Assembly: GCF_039519235.1 (NCBI RefSeq)
Contig: NZ_CP154351.1
Coordinates: 124,001 to 188,000 of the forward strand
DNA length: 64,000 nucleotides
DNA from: Micrococcus sp. 2A
GTDB taxonomy: Bacteria > Actinomycetota > Actinomycetes > Actinomycetales > Micrococcaceae
Direction: 5' to 3'
Shown: in pieces, positions 6,637 through 14,087 of the stretch
Position numbering within the stretch: the first letter of the stretch is position 1
Layout: each line of letters opens with the position of its first letter
The notes under the pieces: model-generated
Seen by the model: only the letters and a program-made list of their open reading frames with translations
What the model was told of the DNA's origin: nothing
Databases searched by the model: none
Program-made: the position numbers and the translations under genes

Positions 6637-7794
6637 ATGTCCGCTCACCTCGCCCACGCACCCGCAGCCTCTGAGCACGGTGTGCGCGACCGGCGGCTGT
6701 TCCGGGAGCTGGAGCGGCCCGGCCTGATCGTGTCGAACCTGACCCCGAACTGGTTCGCGTCGATCATGGGGACCGGGATCGTCGCCGTCGCGGCCGCGTC
6801 GTTACCGCTGCAGTTCCCCGGTCTGCGCACGGCGGCGACGGTCGTCTGGGCGATCGCGGCGGTCCTGCTCGTCGCCCTCACCATCGCGACGGTCCTGCAC
6901 TGGGTCCGCTACCGGAGCACCGCAGCGAAGCACCACCTCAACCCGGTGATTTCCCACTTCTACGGCGCACCGCCCATGGCGTTCCTCACCGTCGGCGCCG
7001 GCACGATCCTCCTCGGCAAGGACTGGATCGGCCTCCCCGCCGCCGTCACCGTCGACTGGGTCCTCTGGACCATCGGCACCATCGGCGGCCTGCTCACCGC
7101 GGTCCTGGTGCCGTACCTGGCGTTCACCCGCCACGAGAACACGCCCGAATCCGCGTTCGGCGGCTGGCTGATGCCGATCGTCCCGCCGATGGTGTCCGCC
7201 TCGACCGGTGCGCTCCTCCTGCCGTATGCCCCCGCCGGGCAGGCACGGGAGACCCTGCTGTGGTCCTGCTACGGCTTCTTCGGCCTCAGCCTCATCACGT
7301 CCCTGGTCGTCATTACGCTGATCTGGAACCGTCTCGCGCAACACAAGGTCGGTGCCGCCGGTATGGTGCCGACCCTGTGGATCGTCCTCGGACCGGTCGG
7401 ACAGTCCATCACCGCGGTAAACCTCCTCGCATCGAACGCCCCCGCCGTCGTCGACGCGTCGACCGCCCACGCACTGCTGGTCGTGGCGCTGGTGTACGGG
7501 TTCGCGATGCTCGGCTTCGCGCTGCTGTGGACCGTCATCGCCCTCGCCATCACCATCCGCACCGCCCGCGAACACCTGCTGTTCAGCCTGACCTGGTGGT
7601 CATTCACGTTCCCCGTCGGCACCTGCGTCACCGGCCTGAACGGCCTGGCCCTGCACTCCGGACTCACCGTCGTCGCCGTCCTCGCAGTCGTCTACTACGT
7701 GGGCCTCGTCGCCGCGTGGATCACCGTTGCCGTCCGCACCTTCCACGGCTCCGTCATCCGCGGCACACTCCTCGCACCACCACAGCCGGCATGA
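6637..7794 (+). CDS. TDT-family (TehA/SLAC1-like) anion transporter
   Basis: 385 residues with about ten hydrophobic helices. The opening RPGLIVSNLTPNWFASIMGTGIVAVAAASL is the TDT signature found in tellurite-resistance/dicarboxylate transporters, fungal sulfite exporters and SLAC1 anion channels. The start at 6637 leaves a short hydrophilic N-terminus; a longer frame upstream overlaps the lysR gene. The substrate cannot be read from sequence. Being cargo on a fluoride-resistance transposon and divergent from its own LysR gene, it may move an anion relevant to that stress. The stop overlaps the next gene by ATGA. Confidence 0.85.
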   Translation: MSAHLAHAPAASEHGVRDRRLFRELERPGLIVSNLTPNWFASIMGTGIVAVAAASLPLQFPGLRTAATVVWAIAAVLLVALTIATVLHWVRYRSTAAKHHLNPVISHFYGAPPMAFLTVGAGTILLGKDWIGLPAAVTVDWVLWTIGTIGGLLTAVLVPYLAFTRHENTPESAFGGWLMPIVPPMVSASTGALLLPYAPAGQARETLLWSCYGFFGLSLITSLVVITLIWNRLAQHKVGAAGMVPTLWIVLGPVGQSITAVNLLASNAPAVVDASTAHALLVVALVYGFAMLGFALLWTVIALAITIRTAREHLLFSLTWWSFTFPVGTCVTGLNGLALHSGLTVVAVLAVVYYVGLVAAWITVAVRTFHGSVIRGTLLAPPQPA

Positions 7795-8375
7795 GCACCC
7801 CCGACGAACTCGCGGACGAGGTCGCGGACGTTCGATCCCTGAACGCCCTCGCCGAGGCATGGCGCACCGCACCCGACGGTTCACGGCGGTTCGTCCCGAA
7901 CTTCGACCCGAGATCCGGCGGCACATCCAGCCGCGTCCTGGTCCTCATGCAGTCGCCCGGCCCCCAGACGATCGCCGCAGCGCACACGGCGATCTGCAGC
8001 GAGGACAACCCGGGCCCGACCGCGGCCGCGTTCCGCGCAGCCCGCATCGAGTCCGGACTCGCACGCAACGACTACCTCCGCTGGAACCTCATCCCGTGGG
8101 AGATTCTCGGCCGCGTCCGACCTGTGGACATCGACGAGGGGCGACACGCCCTCGAAACTCTGCTCAAGGTGCTCCCCGTGCTCGATGCCATCGTCACGTA
8201 CGGTACCGCCGCCCTCAACGGAGTCATGCGGCACCTCACCCTGGACGAGCACCCCCGACTCGTACCCGTCATCGCGGCACCACACCCCTCTCCGGCCAAC
8301 GGCCGCCATCGCGCGGAACAACAACGACGTTCCGTCCAAGCGCTCCGGCTCGCGGCGCTGACTCACCGGCTGTAG
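7791..8375 (+). CDS. Uracil-DNA glycosylase superfamily-like protein
   Basis: 194 residues. VLVLMQSPGPQTIAA resembles motif 1, LRWNLIPWEI follows where family proteins have a WN(I/V)(V/I)PW block, and APHPSPANGRHR corresponds to the C-terminal DNA-intercalating loop motif. Members remove uracil or related damaged bases, but this subgroup of short actinobacterial proteins is poorly studied and the catalytic residue is not certain. Coupled to the transporter by a 4-bp overlap. Its stop codon lies inside the candidate res site of the following resolvase, so it is the last cargo gene before the transposition module. Confidence 0.7.
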   Translation: MSTPDELADEVADVRSLNALAEAWRTAPDGSRRFVPNFDPRSGGTSSRVLVLMQSPGPQTIAAAHTAICSEDNPGPTAAAFRAARIESGLARNDYLRWNLIPWEILGRVRPVDIDEGRHALETLLKVLPVLDAIVTYGTAALNGVMRHLTLDEHPRLVPVIAAPHPSPANGRHRAEQQRRSVQALRLAALTHRL

Positions 8376-8515
8376 CAAATACGAACGACTCCGCTACAAC
8401 TGCCCGTGCCGACGGTTCGGCAGCGTGTGAGGCGGCGTGTCTTGTAACGGAACCCAATCCCGGAATCTACGTGCCGCCACTACCCCTCCTGGTCGAGTTT
8501 CGCTACGTTCTCTCC
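8371..8515 (+). promoter_or_regulatory. Candidate res site of the transposon resolvase
   Basis: TGTAGC (8371-8376) and GCTACA (8393-8398) form a 28-bp interrupted palindrome, the size and TGT...ACA pattern of a resolvase binding site. Further T/A-rich blocks (TTGTAACGG near 8443, GTTTCGCTACGTTC near 8497) may be weaker subsites. The position directly upstream of the resolvase gene is the normal one. Confidence 0.45.
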
Positions 8516-9118
8516 ATGGGTCACCTCCTCGGGTACGCGCGCGTGTCCACCACCGACCAGGACGCGTCGCTACAGATCGACGCGCTGGGCGCCGCCGGCT
8601 GCTACCGCGTGTTCGTCGACACCATGTCCGGGTCGCTGCAACACCGGCCCGAGCTCGACAAGCTCCTCGACCAGCTCCGCCCCGGCGACACTCTCGTCGT
8701 CTGGCGACTCGACCGGCTCGGTCGATCCATCCGGCACCTCATCGACCAGCTGCACGCACTCGCCGAACGCGGCATCGGGTTCCGGTCGCTGCAGGAGACC
8801 ATTGACACCACCTCACCCGGTGGCCGGCTTGTGTTCCACGTCTTCGCTGCGCTGGCGGAGTTCGAACGGGACCTCATCAAGGAACGCACCAACGCCGGCC
8901 TCGCCGCCGCCCGAGCCCGCGGCAGAACCGGCGGCCGACCATCTCGGCTCTCCGCGGACCAGGTGCGCACCGCACGCCGGCTCTACGAACAGCAGGACAT
9001 GACCGTCGCGCAGATCGGCGATGTCCTCGGCGTCAGCCGCACCACCATCTACCGGACGCTCGCGAAGCACGCCGAACCCGTCGCCCGCCGACGCGCAAAG
9101 CCCTCACCGACGATGTAG
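8516..9118 (+). CDS. Transposon resolvase (serine recombinase)
   Basis: 200 residues starting MGHLLGYARVSTTDQDASLQ, with nucleophile Ser11, the core motif WRLDRLGRSIRHLIDQL, the AALAEFERDLIKERTNAGL helix, and a C-terminal Hin-type helix-turn-helix (MTVAQIGDVLGVSRTTIYRTL). It should resolve cointegrates formed during replicative transposition, as BinR does in Tn552. The start ATG at 8516 is set by the conserved N-terminus; a longer open frame upstream is spurious. It is followed 6 nt later by the transposase gene in the same direction. Confidence 0.93.
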   Translation: MGHLLGYARVSTTDQDASLQIDALGAAGCYRVFVDTMSGSLQHRPELDKLLDQLRPGDTLVVWRLDRLGRSIRHLIDQLHALAERGIGFRSLQETIDTTSPGGRLVFHVFAALAEFERDLIKERTNAGLAAARARGRTGGRPSRLSADQVRTARRLYEQQDMTVAQIGDVLGVSRTTIYRTLAKHAEPVARRRAKPSPTM

Positions 9119-9124
9119 CCGGTC

Positions 9125-10519
9125 ATGGACGCGAGCGAGCGGTGGCGAATCCTTCGACTGCACGTCGAGGACGCAATCCCGCTTGCCACTCTGGCCCGCA
9201 GCACGGGCGTCACCGAGCGCACCCTGCAACGCTGGCTCGCCCGCTACCGGACAGGCGGATACGCCGCCCTCGCCGACGACGCTCGCGCCGACCATGGCGT
9301 CCGACGCACAGCACCGGAACTCGTCCGCCTGGTCGAAGGGCTTGCGCTCACCAAGCCGCGGCCGTCGATCGCCACCATTCACCGTCAGGTTGGCGTCCAC
9401 TGCGCTGAACGGGGACTGCCGTCGCCGTCGTACTCCGCCGTGCGGTCGATCGTGAACGGGCTCGATCCCGGAATGGTGACGCTCGCACTCGAGGGGCCAG
9501 CGTCATACCGTGACAAACACGAGCTGCTGCTCCGACGTCGCGCGGACCGCCCGAACGCGATCTGGCAGGCGGACCACACGATGCTTGACCTGCTCATCGT
9601 CGGGCCCAACGGCAAGCCCGCACGGCCGTGGTTGACGGTGATCCTCGACGACTACTCCCGCGCGATCTGCGGGTACATGGTGTTCCTCGGTGCCCCGTCA
9701 GCGGCGAACACCGCGCTCGCGCTGCGCCAAGCGATCTGGCACAAGCCGGAACCGGACTGGCCCGTCTGCGGGATCCCGGACGTGCTCTACACGGACCACG
9801 GGTCCGACTTCACCAGCCATCGTCTCGGCGACACCGCCGCTGTGCTGCACCTCCGCATCATCCACTCGCAGGTCGCCCGGCCCCAGGGGCGCGGGAAGAT
9901 CGAGCGGTTCTTCGGCACGATCAACACCGAACTGCTCCCAACGCTCCCCGGCCATTTCGCAGCCGGATCCTCGGCGCCGACGCCGGCGCTGGATCTCGGC
10001 GGCGTCGACAGTGCCATCAGCACGTTCATCCGCAGCTACAACGCCCGCACCCACCGCGAGCTCCGGACGAGCCCACTGCACGCGTGGATTGCAGACGGGT
10101 GGCTGCCACGGCTCCCGGAGTCCCTTGAACAGCTCGACGGGTTCCTGCTCACCGTCCCCACGACGCGGGTCGTGCAGCGCGATGGCATCCACTTCGAGGG
10201 CCTCCGCTACACCGCGGCCACTCTCGCGCCGTTCGTCGGTAGCACCGTGAGTGTCCGGTACGACCCACGCGACGTCACCGAGATCCGCGTCTTCCACCGC
10301 GACGTGTTCCTCTGCACCGCGATCAGCACCGAGCACCAGACCGAGACGATCAGCCTCAAGCAGATCCAAGCCGCCAGGAACGCTCACCGCCGGGCTTTAC
10401 GCGGGCAGATCCACGAACGCATCGCGATCGTCAATCCCAAACTCGACGACACCACCACACCGGCAGCCGTCGAGACGGATCGGCCGCGACTGAAGACCTA
10501 CGAGGAGGACCGGTCATGA
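9125..10519 (+). CDS. DDE transposase, Tn552/TniA type
   Basis: 464 residues. An N-terminal helix-turn-helix (ATLARSTGVTERTLQRWLARYR) precedes a retroviral-integrase-type core with D150 (WQADHTML), D224 (YTDHGSDF) and E260 (GRGKIERFF), giving the diagnostic D-35-E spacing, and then a C-terminal beta-barrel (VRYDPRDVTEIRVF). It cuts and joins the element's ends with help from the ATPase encoded next. Length and gene order match the Tn552 transposase. The stop overlaps the ATPase start by ATGA. The TIRs at 1290 and 13962 are its likely substrates. Confidence 0.93.
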   Translation: MDASERWRILRLHVEDAIPLATLARSTGVTERTLQRWLARYRTGGYAALADDARADHGVRRTAPELVRLVEGLALTKPRPSIATIHRQVGVHCAERGLPSPSYSAVRSIVNGLDPGMVTLALEGPASYRDKHELLLRRRADRPNAIWQADHTMLDLLIVGPNGKPARPWLTVILDDYSRAICGYMVFLGAPSAANTALALRQAIWHKPEPDWPVCGIPDVLYTDHGSDFTSHRLGDTAAVLHLRIIHSQVARPQGRGKIERFFGTINTELLPTLPGHFAAGSSAPTPALDLGGVDSAISTFIRSYNARTHRELRTSPLHAWIADGWLPRLPESLEQLDGFLLTVPTTRVVQRDGIHFEGLRYTAATLAPFVGSTVSVRYDPRDVTEIRVFHRDVFLCTAISTEHQTETISLKQIQAARNAHRRALRGQIHERIAIVNPKLDDTTTPAAVETDRPRLKTYEEDRS

Positions 10520-11328
10520 CGAGCCAGTTCATCGTCACCAAGGAGCACCGCCGGTTCGCAGAGTTTGCCGACGCGGTCCGGAAGCAGAACACCATCGGCG
10601 TCTGCTTCGGGCCCGCCGGCGTCGGCAAGACCCTCTCAGCGCGCCGCTACGCGCACTGGGACAGCATCGGCCCGTTCATCGCCAGGTGGGCCGCACGCAG
10701 TGAAGACGACACCAAGATCTATGCCGCGGCCCACCGCGCCCGGACCGTCTTCTACACGCCCGAGGTCTCCGCGACGATGCGCGCCCTGCAAGAGGACCTC
10801 CGGCACGACATGATCCGCACCGAACGCTGCATCGAGGAACACCTCGTCCTCCACGGCGGCCACGTCGACCACGCGCACGGCCCCAACCCGTCACTGCTCG
10901 AGCTGATCATCATCGATGAGTCCGAACGCCTCACCGGCAACGCCATCGAGTGGCTCCGCGACCAGTACGACCGAACAGGCATCGCGATGATCCTGATCGG
11001 CATGCCCGGCATCGAGAAGCAGTTCACTCACTACCCACAGCTCTACAGCCGACTCGGGTTCGCCCACCAGTACCGCCCCCTCGGCCACGACGAGCTGCTG
11101 TTCGTCCTCGAACGTCAATGGCGCAAGCTCGGCAAGACCCTCGACCCCGACGACTTCACTGACGCGCAAGCCATCGCCGCCGTCGAACGCATCACCCGCG
11201 GCAACTTCCGTCTCCTCGAACGTCTCCTCCCACAGATTCAACGTGTCCTGAAGATCAACGAGCTCGACGTCATCACCAACGACGTCGTCGAAGCCGCCCG
11301 CAGCACCCTCGTCATCGGCACCACCTAA
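10516..11328 (+). CDS. Transposition AAA ATPase, TniB/MuB-like
   Basis: 270 residues, matching the Tn552 ATPase in length. Walker A GPAGVGKT is at residues 32-39 and Walker B LIIIDESER follows, with sensor-like ILIGMPGIEKQ. These ATPases bind target DNA, activate the transposase and confer target immunity. The gene is intact here, but residues 66-270 and the DNA to 11379 are repeated at 13294-13963 with a single base difference that I could find (G at 10802, A at 13386; Arg to Gln). No third Tni gene (TniQ) follows. Confidence 0.93.
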   Translation: MTSQFIVTKEHRRFAEFADAVRKQNTIGVCFGPAGVGKTLSARRYAHWDSIGPFIARWAARSEDDTKIYAAAHRARTVFYTPEVSATMRALQEDLRHDMIRTERCIEEHLVLHGGHVDHAHGPNPSLLELIIIDESERLTGNAIEWLRDQYDRTGIAMILIGMPGIEKQFTHYPQLYSRLGFAHQYRPLGHDELLFVLERQWRKLGKTLDPDDFTDAQAIAAVERITRGNFRLLERLLPQIQRVLKINELDVITNDVVEAARSTLVIGTT

Positions 11329-11379
11329 CCCGACACGGAACGCAGCGAAAACCGCGACACAGAGCGAAGCTGCTCACAC
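10710..11379 (+). repeat. 670-bp direct repeat, copy 1 (proximal right end of the transposon)
   Basis: Identical to 13294-13963 except for one base at 10802. It covers the 3' three quarters of tniB and the right terminal repeat. The offset is exactly 2584 bp. The repeat stops within one base of the terminal repeat edge, so the unit duplicated is a transposon end. Confidence 0.92.
11355..11378 (-). repeat. Right terminal inverted repeat, proximal copy
   Basis: The reverse complement begins TGTGAGCAGCTTCGCTCTGT and matches the left terminal repeat at 23 of 24 positions. A second related motif, GAACGCAGCGAAAA (11338-11351), lies just inside. The DNA after it (cgggac) does not match the left target duplication, so this copy is not the outer end of the present insertion. 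Confidence 0.8.
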
Positions 11380-11389
11380 GGGACACTCG

Positions 11390-11411
11390 GCGCCGCGGAT
11401 TTTCGCGGCGC
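11390..11411. terminator. Short GC hairpin after the proximal right end
   Basis: GCGCCGCG (11390-11397) and CGCGGCGC (11404-11411) form a perfect 8-bp stem with loop GATTTT. No U-tract follows. It may end transcription coming from tniB before the tetR promoter region. Confidence 0.4.
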
Positions 11412-11486
11412 TCGGCGTCGTATCTGTGTGTGCCGGTAAGCGATCCCCTTACGGGACGCCTGCTACCCATAGCGCTATGTCACTTG

Positions 11487-11508
11487 ACCGACCAAACGTT
11501 TGGTCGGT
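11487..11508. promoter_or_regulatory. TetR-type operator upstream of the SMR operon
   Basis: ACCGACCAAAC (11487-11497) followed by GTTTGGTCGGT (11498-11508) is a perfect 22-bp palindrome that ends 11 bp before the tetR start codon. Length, symmetry and position are those of an autoregulatory TetR operator; it probably overlaps the promoter and is bound by the product of the next gene. Confidence 0.8.
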
Positions 11509-11519
11509 ACTCTCGGGGC

Positions 11520-12050
11520 ATGGCAAAGACGACCGAGCAGCTGCTCGATGATGCGATCGCCGTGCTGCGGCGCGGTGGCGTGGTGACGATCGATTCCGTC
11601 GCCTCCGAAGCAGGCATGAGTAAGGCGGGGGTGGTGCATCACTTCTCCTCGAAGGAGGCGCTGATGGTCGGCGTCGTCAATCGGGTGATGGACCTCTGGG
11701 AGGGACAGCTCGCCGCGACGATCGGGGAGGTCACCGATCCGGTCGAGCGGCTGCGCGCGTATGTGGACTTCGAGGTGCTCTCCGATTTCGACGGGGGCGA
11801 TCTCGCGCTGCTCGCGGATGTGAAGCTGCGCGACACTCTCGCCGCCCAGTGGCGGGAGCGCCTGCGGCCCTGGTTCGGGGAGGACGCACCCGGCGACGCT
11901 GGCCAGAAAGCCGCGTTGCAGTCGGCGCGTCTGATCGCTGACGGCGCCTGGACCGACCAGGCGCTCGGACTTCTGAGCATGACCGGTGAGCAGCGTGCAC
12001 TCGTGCGCGGCATCGCCCAACGACTGATCGATGAAGGAGTACAGAAATGA
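11520..12050 (+). CDS. TetR-family repressor of the SMR efflux operon
   Basis: 176 residues from ATG 11520: MAKTTEQLLDDAIAVLRRGG, then a TetR helix-turn-helix (VTIDSVASEAGMSKAGVVHHFSSKEALM) and a helical ligand domain. The start just after a perfect 22-bp palindrome decides against an upstream in-frame start at 11430, which would place the operator inside the coding region. The stop overlaps the first SMR gene by ATGA. Role inferred: derepression of the efflux pair when a cationic compound binds. Confidence 0.88.
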   Translation: MAKTTEQLLDDAIAVLRRGGVVTIDSVASEAGMSKAGVVHHFSSKEALMVGVVNRVMDLWEGQLAATIGEVTDPVERLRAYVDFEVLSDFDGGDLALLADVKLRDTLAAQWRERLRPWFGEDAPGDAGQKAALQSARLIADGAWTDQALGLLSMTGEQRALVRGIAQRLIDEGVQK

Positions 12051-12391
12051 AGTGGGTGTTCCTCGCCGGGGCGATCGCGCTCGAGGTGACAGGCTCCCTG
12101 TCACTGAAAGCTGCCGTCGACGCCCCCGGATTCTTCGCGCTCGTCGCGGTCGGCTACATCGGAGCGTTCACGCTCCTGGCCGGCGCGCTCAAGCAGGGCA
12201 TGCCCCTCGGCGTCGGGTACGGCATCTGGGGAGCCGCCGGAGTGGCCCTGACCGCGATCCTCTCCGCAGTCATCTTCGGAGAGCCGCTGACCGCGCTGAT
12301 GACCCTCGGCATCGCCGTCGTCATCGGCGGGGTCCTGTGCGTCGAGCTCGGCTCGCAGGCCGCGACGAAGAAGCGTGAAGGGACCGTCTGA
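12047..12391 (+). CDS. Small multidrug resistance (SMR) transporter subunit 1
   Basis: 114 residues with four transmembrane helices. The essential membrane glutamate of the EmrE family is present in AIALEVTGSLSLKAA, and GYGIWGAAGVALTAILS is the conserved helix-3 block. SMR proteins are proton-coupled exporters of quaternary ammonium compounds, dyes or guanidinium. A second, different SMR gene overlaps its stop (TGATG), a layout typical of obligate heterodimers such as EbrAB and YkkCD. The C-terminus is slightly extended and basic. Confidence 0.92.
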   Translation: MKWVFLAGAIALEVTGSLSLKAAVDAPGFFALVAVGYIGAFTLLAGALKQGMPLGVGYGIWGAAGVALTAILSAVIFGEPLTALMTLGIAVVIGGVLCVELGSQAATKKREGTV

Positions 12392-12720
12392 TGGCCTACC
12401 TGTTCCTCATCATCGCGATCATCTTCGAGGTCGCCGGCGCCCTCTCGCTGCGCATGGCGACCTCCGGCTCCAAGAAGAAGGGCCTGTGGCTGCTCGCCGT
12501 CCTCGGCGGCTACGGCATCGCGTTCTTCGGCATCACCATGGCCCTCGTGGAGGGCCTGGCCCTCGGAGTCGCCTACGGCATCTGGGCCGCGTCCGGTGTC
12601 GCGCTCACCGCGGTCCTCAGCCGCATCCTCTTCAAGGAACCGCTGACCAAGGTGATGGCGGCCGGTATCGGCCTGATCATCGTCGGGGTGCTCATGATCG
12701 AGCTCGGAGCCGCGCACTGA
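12391..12720 (+). CDS. Small multidrug resistance (SMR) transporter subunit 2
   Basis: 109 residues, four helices, with the functional glutamate in IIAIIFEVAGALSLRMA and GVAYGIWAASGVALTAVLS in helix 3. It shares a single base with the stop of the first SMR gene, so translation is coupled. Unequal loop charges between the two subunits (KKKGLW here) would favour opposite membrane orientation in a heterodimer. Substrate not predictable; quaternary ammonium compounds are the usual guess. Confidence 0.92.
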   Translation: MAYLFLIIAIIFEVAGALSLRMATSGSKKKGLWLLAVLGGYGIAFFGITMALVEGLALGVAYGIWAASGVALTAVLSRILFKEPLTKVMAAGIGLIIVGVLMIELGAAH

Positions 12721-12856
12721 CCCCCGCGCCGGTGGCCGCCGATCCATCTCAGGCGCGATCCGCGGCCGCCGGCGCCTCAGAGCCTGCGGCGGCACGATGT
12801 CCAGACGACGCGCCCCGTCTCTCTAGCCAGTTCCGCCTCGCAGCTACGCTCACCTC

Positions 12857-13912
12857 ATGACCCGGATGAGCGTGCTCGAGGCCTGGACCTGGATCAACGA
12901 GTACGGCAGCGCGATCGGCGCCGTCGCCGGCGTTGTCGCCGCGCTCGTCGCGATCATCGCGCTCATCTCCGCCGCCCTGGACAGCAAAGCCCGATCCCAG
13001 CCGATGATCGCCGCCGAGTTCCGCCCCGCGGTCGATAGCGACTCCTCCATCGACTTCATCATCACCAACCTCGGACCGACCCCCGCGCGAGACATCACCG
13101 TCACCTTTAATCCGCCCATAGTCATCCCCGACGACTCCGACCGGCTCCTCGCGCCCTACCTCGTCAAGCGCTACGAACGCCCCATCCCGGTTCTTAACCC
13201 GGGCCAGATTCTCTCGAACACCTGGTGGGCCGGCCGCGCCGGCACCGGGAACGAGCTCACAAACCACGAACCGACGCCCGACGAGGTGAACGTCACCAAG
13301 ATCTATGCCGCGGCCCACCGCGCCCGGACCGTCTTCTACACGCCCGAGGTCTCCGCGACGATGCGCGCCCTGCAAGAGGACCTCCAGCACGACATGATCC
13401 GCACCGAACGCTGCATCGAGGAACACCTCGTCCTCCACGGCGGCCACGTCGACCACGCGCACGGCCCCAACCCGTCACTGCTCGAGCTGATCATCATCGA
13501 TGAGTCCGAACGCCTCACCGGCAACGCCATCGAGTGGCTCCGCGACCAGTACGACCGAACAGGCATCGCGATGATCCTGATCGGCATGCCCGGCATCGAG
13601 AAGCAGTTCACTCACTACCCACAGCTCTACAGCCGACTCGGGTTCGCCCACCAGTACCGCCCCCTCGGCCACGACGAGCTGCTGTTCGTCCTCGAACGTC
13701 AATGGCGCAAGCTCGGCAAGACCCTCGACCCCGACGACTTCACTGACGCGCAAGCCATCGCCGCCGTCGAACGCATCACCCGCGGCAACTTCCGTCTCCT
13801 CGAACGTCTCCTCCCACAGATTCAACGTGTCCTGAAGATCAACGAGCTCGACGTCATCACCAACGACGTCGTCGAAGCCGCCCGCAGCACCCTCGTCATC
13901 GGCACCACCTAA
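12857..13912 (+). pseudogene. Chimeric ORF: unknown membrane protein N-terminus fused in frame to TniB C-terminus
   Basis: The 351-codon frame has two parts. Residues 1-146 start with a membrane anchor (IGAVAGVVAALVAIIALISAAL) and continue with a beta-rich domain (FIITNLGPTPARDITVTF, which resembles phage or island proteins of unknown function). From codon 147 the sequence is residues 66-270 of the transposition ATPase, lacking Walker A but keeping Walker B. The junction is at 13293/13294, where the 670-bp repeat begins. The fusion stays open by chance or selection. It is most likely a rearrangement product without ATPase function, though expression of a membrane-tethered fragment cannot be excluded. 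Confidence 0.85.
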
Positions 13913-13963
13913 CCCGACACGGAACGCAGCGAAAACCGCGACACAGAGCGAAGCTGCTCACAC
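13294..13963 (+). repeat. 670-bp direct repeat, copy 2 (distal right end of the transposon)
   Basis: Second copy of 10710-11379, one base different (A at 13386). It carries the terminal repeat that actually abuts the CCGAACT target duplication. Homologous recombination between the two copies would delete or excise as a circle a 2584-bp segment with tetR-SMR-SMR and restore a single intact tniB right end. Confidence 0.92.
13939..13962 (-). repeat. Right terminal inverted repeat, distal (outer) copy
   Basis: Same 24 bp as 11355-11378; it matches the left repeat at 23 of 24 bases. It is followed directly by CCGAACT, the copy of the left flank, so this is the true right boundary of the inserted element. 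Confidence 0.85.
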
Positions 13964-13969
13964 CGAACT
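13963..13969. repeat. Target-site duplication, right copy (CCGAACT)
   Basis: Matches 1283-1289. Removing 1290-13969 would rejoin the resolvase upstream region to gaacccactctgacg, giving the pre-insertion sequence. Confidence 0.8.
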
Positions 13970-14016
13970 GAACCCACTCTGACGTGATCCTCTCGTGGGG
14001 GCGGGGGGCGTGTAAA

Positions 14017-14028
14017 GGGGTATACCCC
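14017..14028. promoter_or_regulatory. Palindrome GGGGTATACCCC in the gap before mntR
   Basis: A perfect 12-bp palindrome within AAAGGGGTATACCCCCTT. G-run/TA/C-run symmetry is seen in metal-sensor operators of the CsoR type, but no copper gene is nearby and the only neighbour is the 3' end of mntR. The rest of 13970-14087 holds nothing recognisable. Confidence 0.3.
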
Positions 14029-14087
14029 CTTGGACAGCCTGCTTCTCGACGGGGGCGGCACCGATGCGCAATGAAGGTGAGGACGAT

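Larger units (their letters stand above)
1290..13962 (+). mobile_element. Tn552-like transposon carrying fluoride resistance and an SMR efflux cassette
   Basis: The element is delimited by 24-bp terminal inverted repeats that match at 23 of 24 positions, both beginning TGTGA at the outer edge, and by a 7-bp direct repeat CCGAACT on both flanks. Inside are a resolvase (200 aa), a DDE transposase (464 aa) and an AAA ATPase (270 aa). These sizes and this gene set match Tn552 (a transposase of about 480 aa, an ATPase of about 271 aa, and the BinR resolvase). No TniQ-like gene is present. Cargo: the fluoride operon 1528-5655, lysR-TDT-UDG 5640-8375, and tetR-SMR-SMR 11520-12720. The right 670 bp occurs twice in direct orientation (10710-11379 and 13294-13963); only the distal copy is followed by the duplication, so either the whole 12.7 kb moved together or the SMR segment was added later by recombination. 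Confidence 0.82.

Noticed and set aside
8425..8431. GTGTGAG as the left end of a short transposon that would carry only the resolvase, transposase and ATPase
   Set aside because: Only 7 bp match the right end, while 1290-1313 matches it over 23 of 24 bp and is flanked by a correct target duplication.
11379..11384. Target duplication at the proximal right end
   Set aside because: The bases after 11378 (cgggac) do not match the left flank; the match is at 13963-13969.
14017..14028. CsoR-type copper operator
   Set aside because: Only a symmetric G-run/C-run palindrome is present; no csoR, copA or copZ gene is adjacent.
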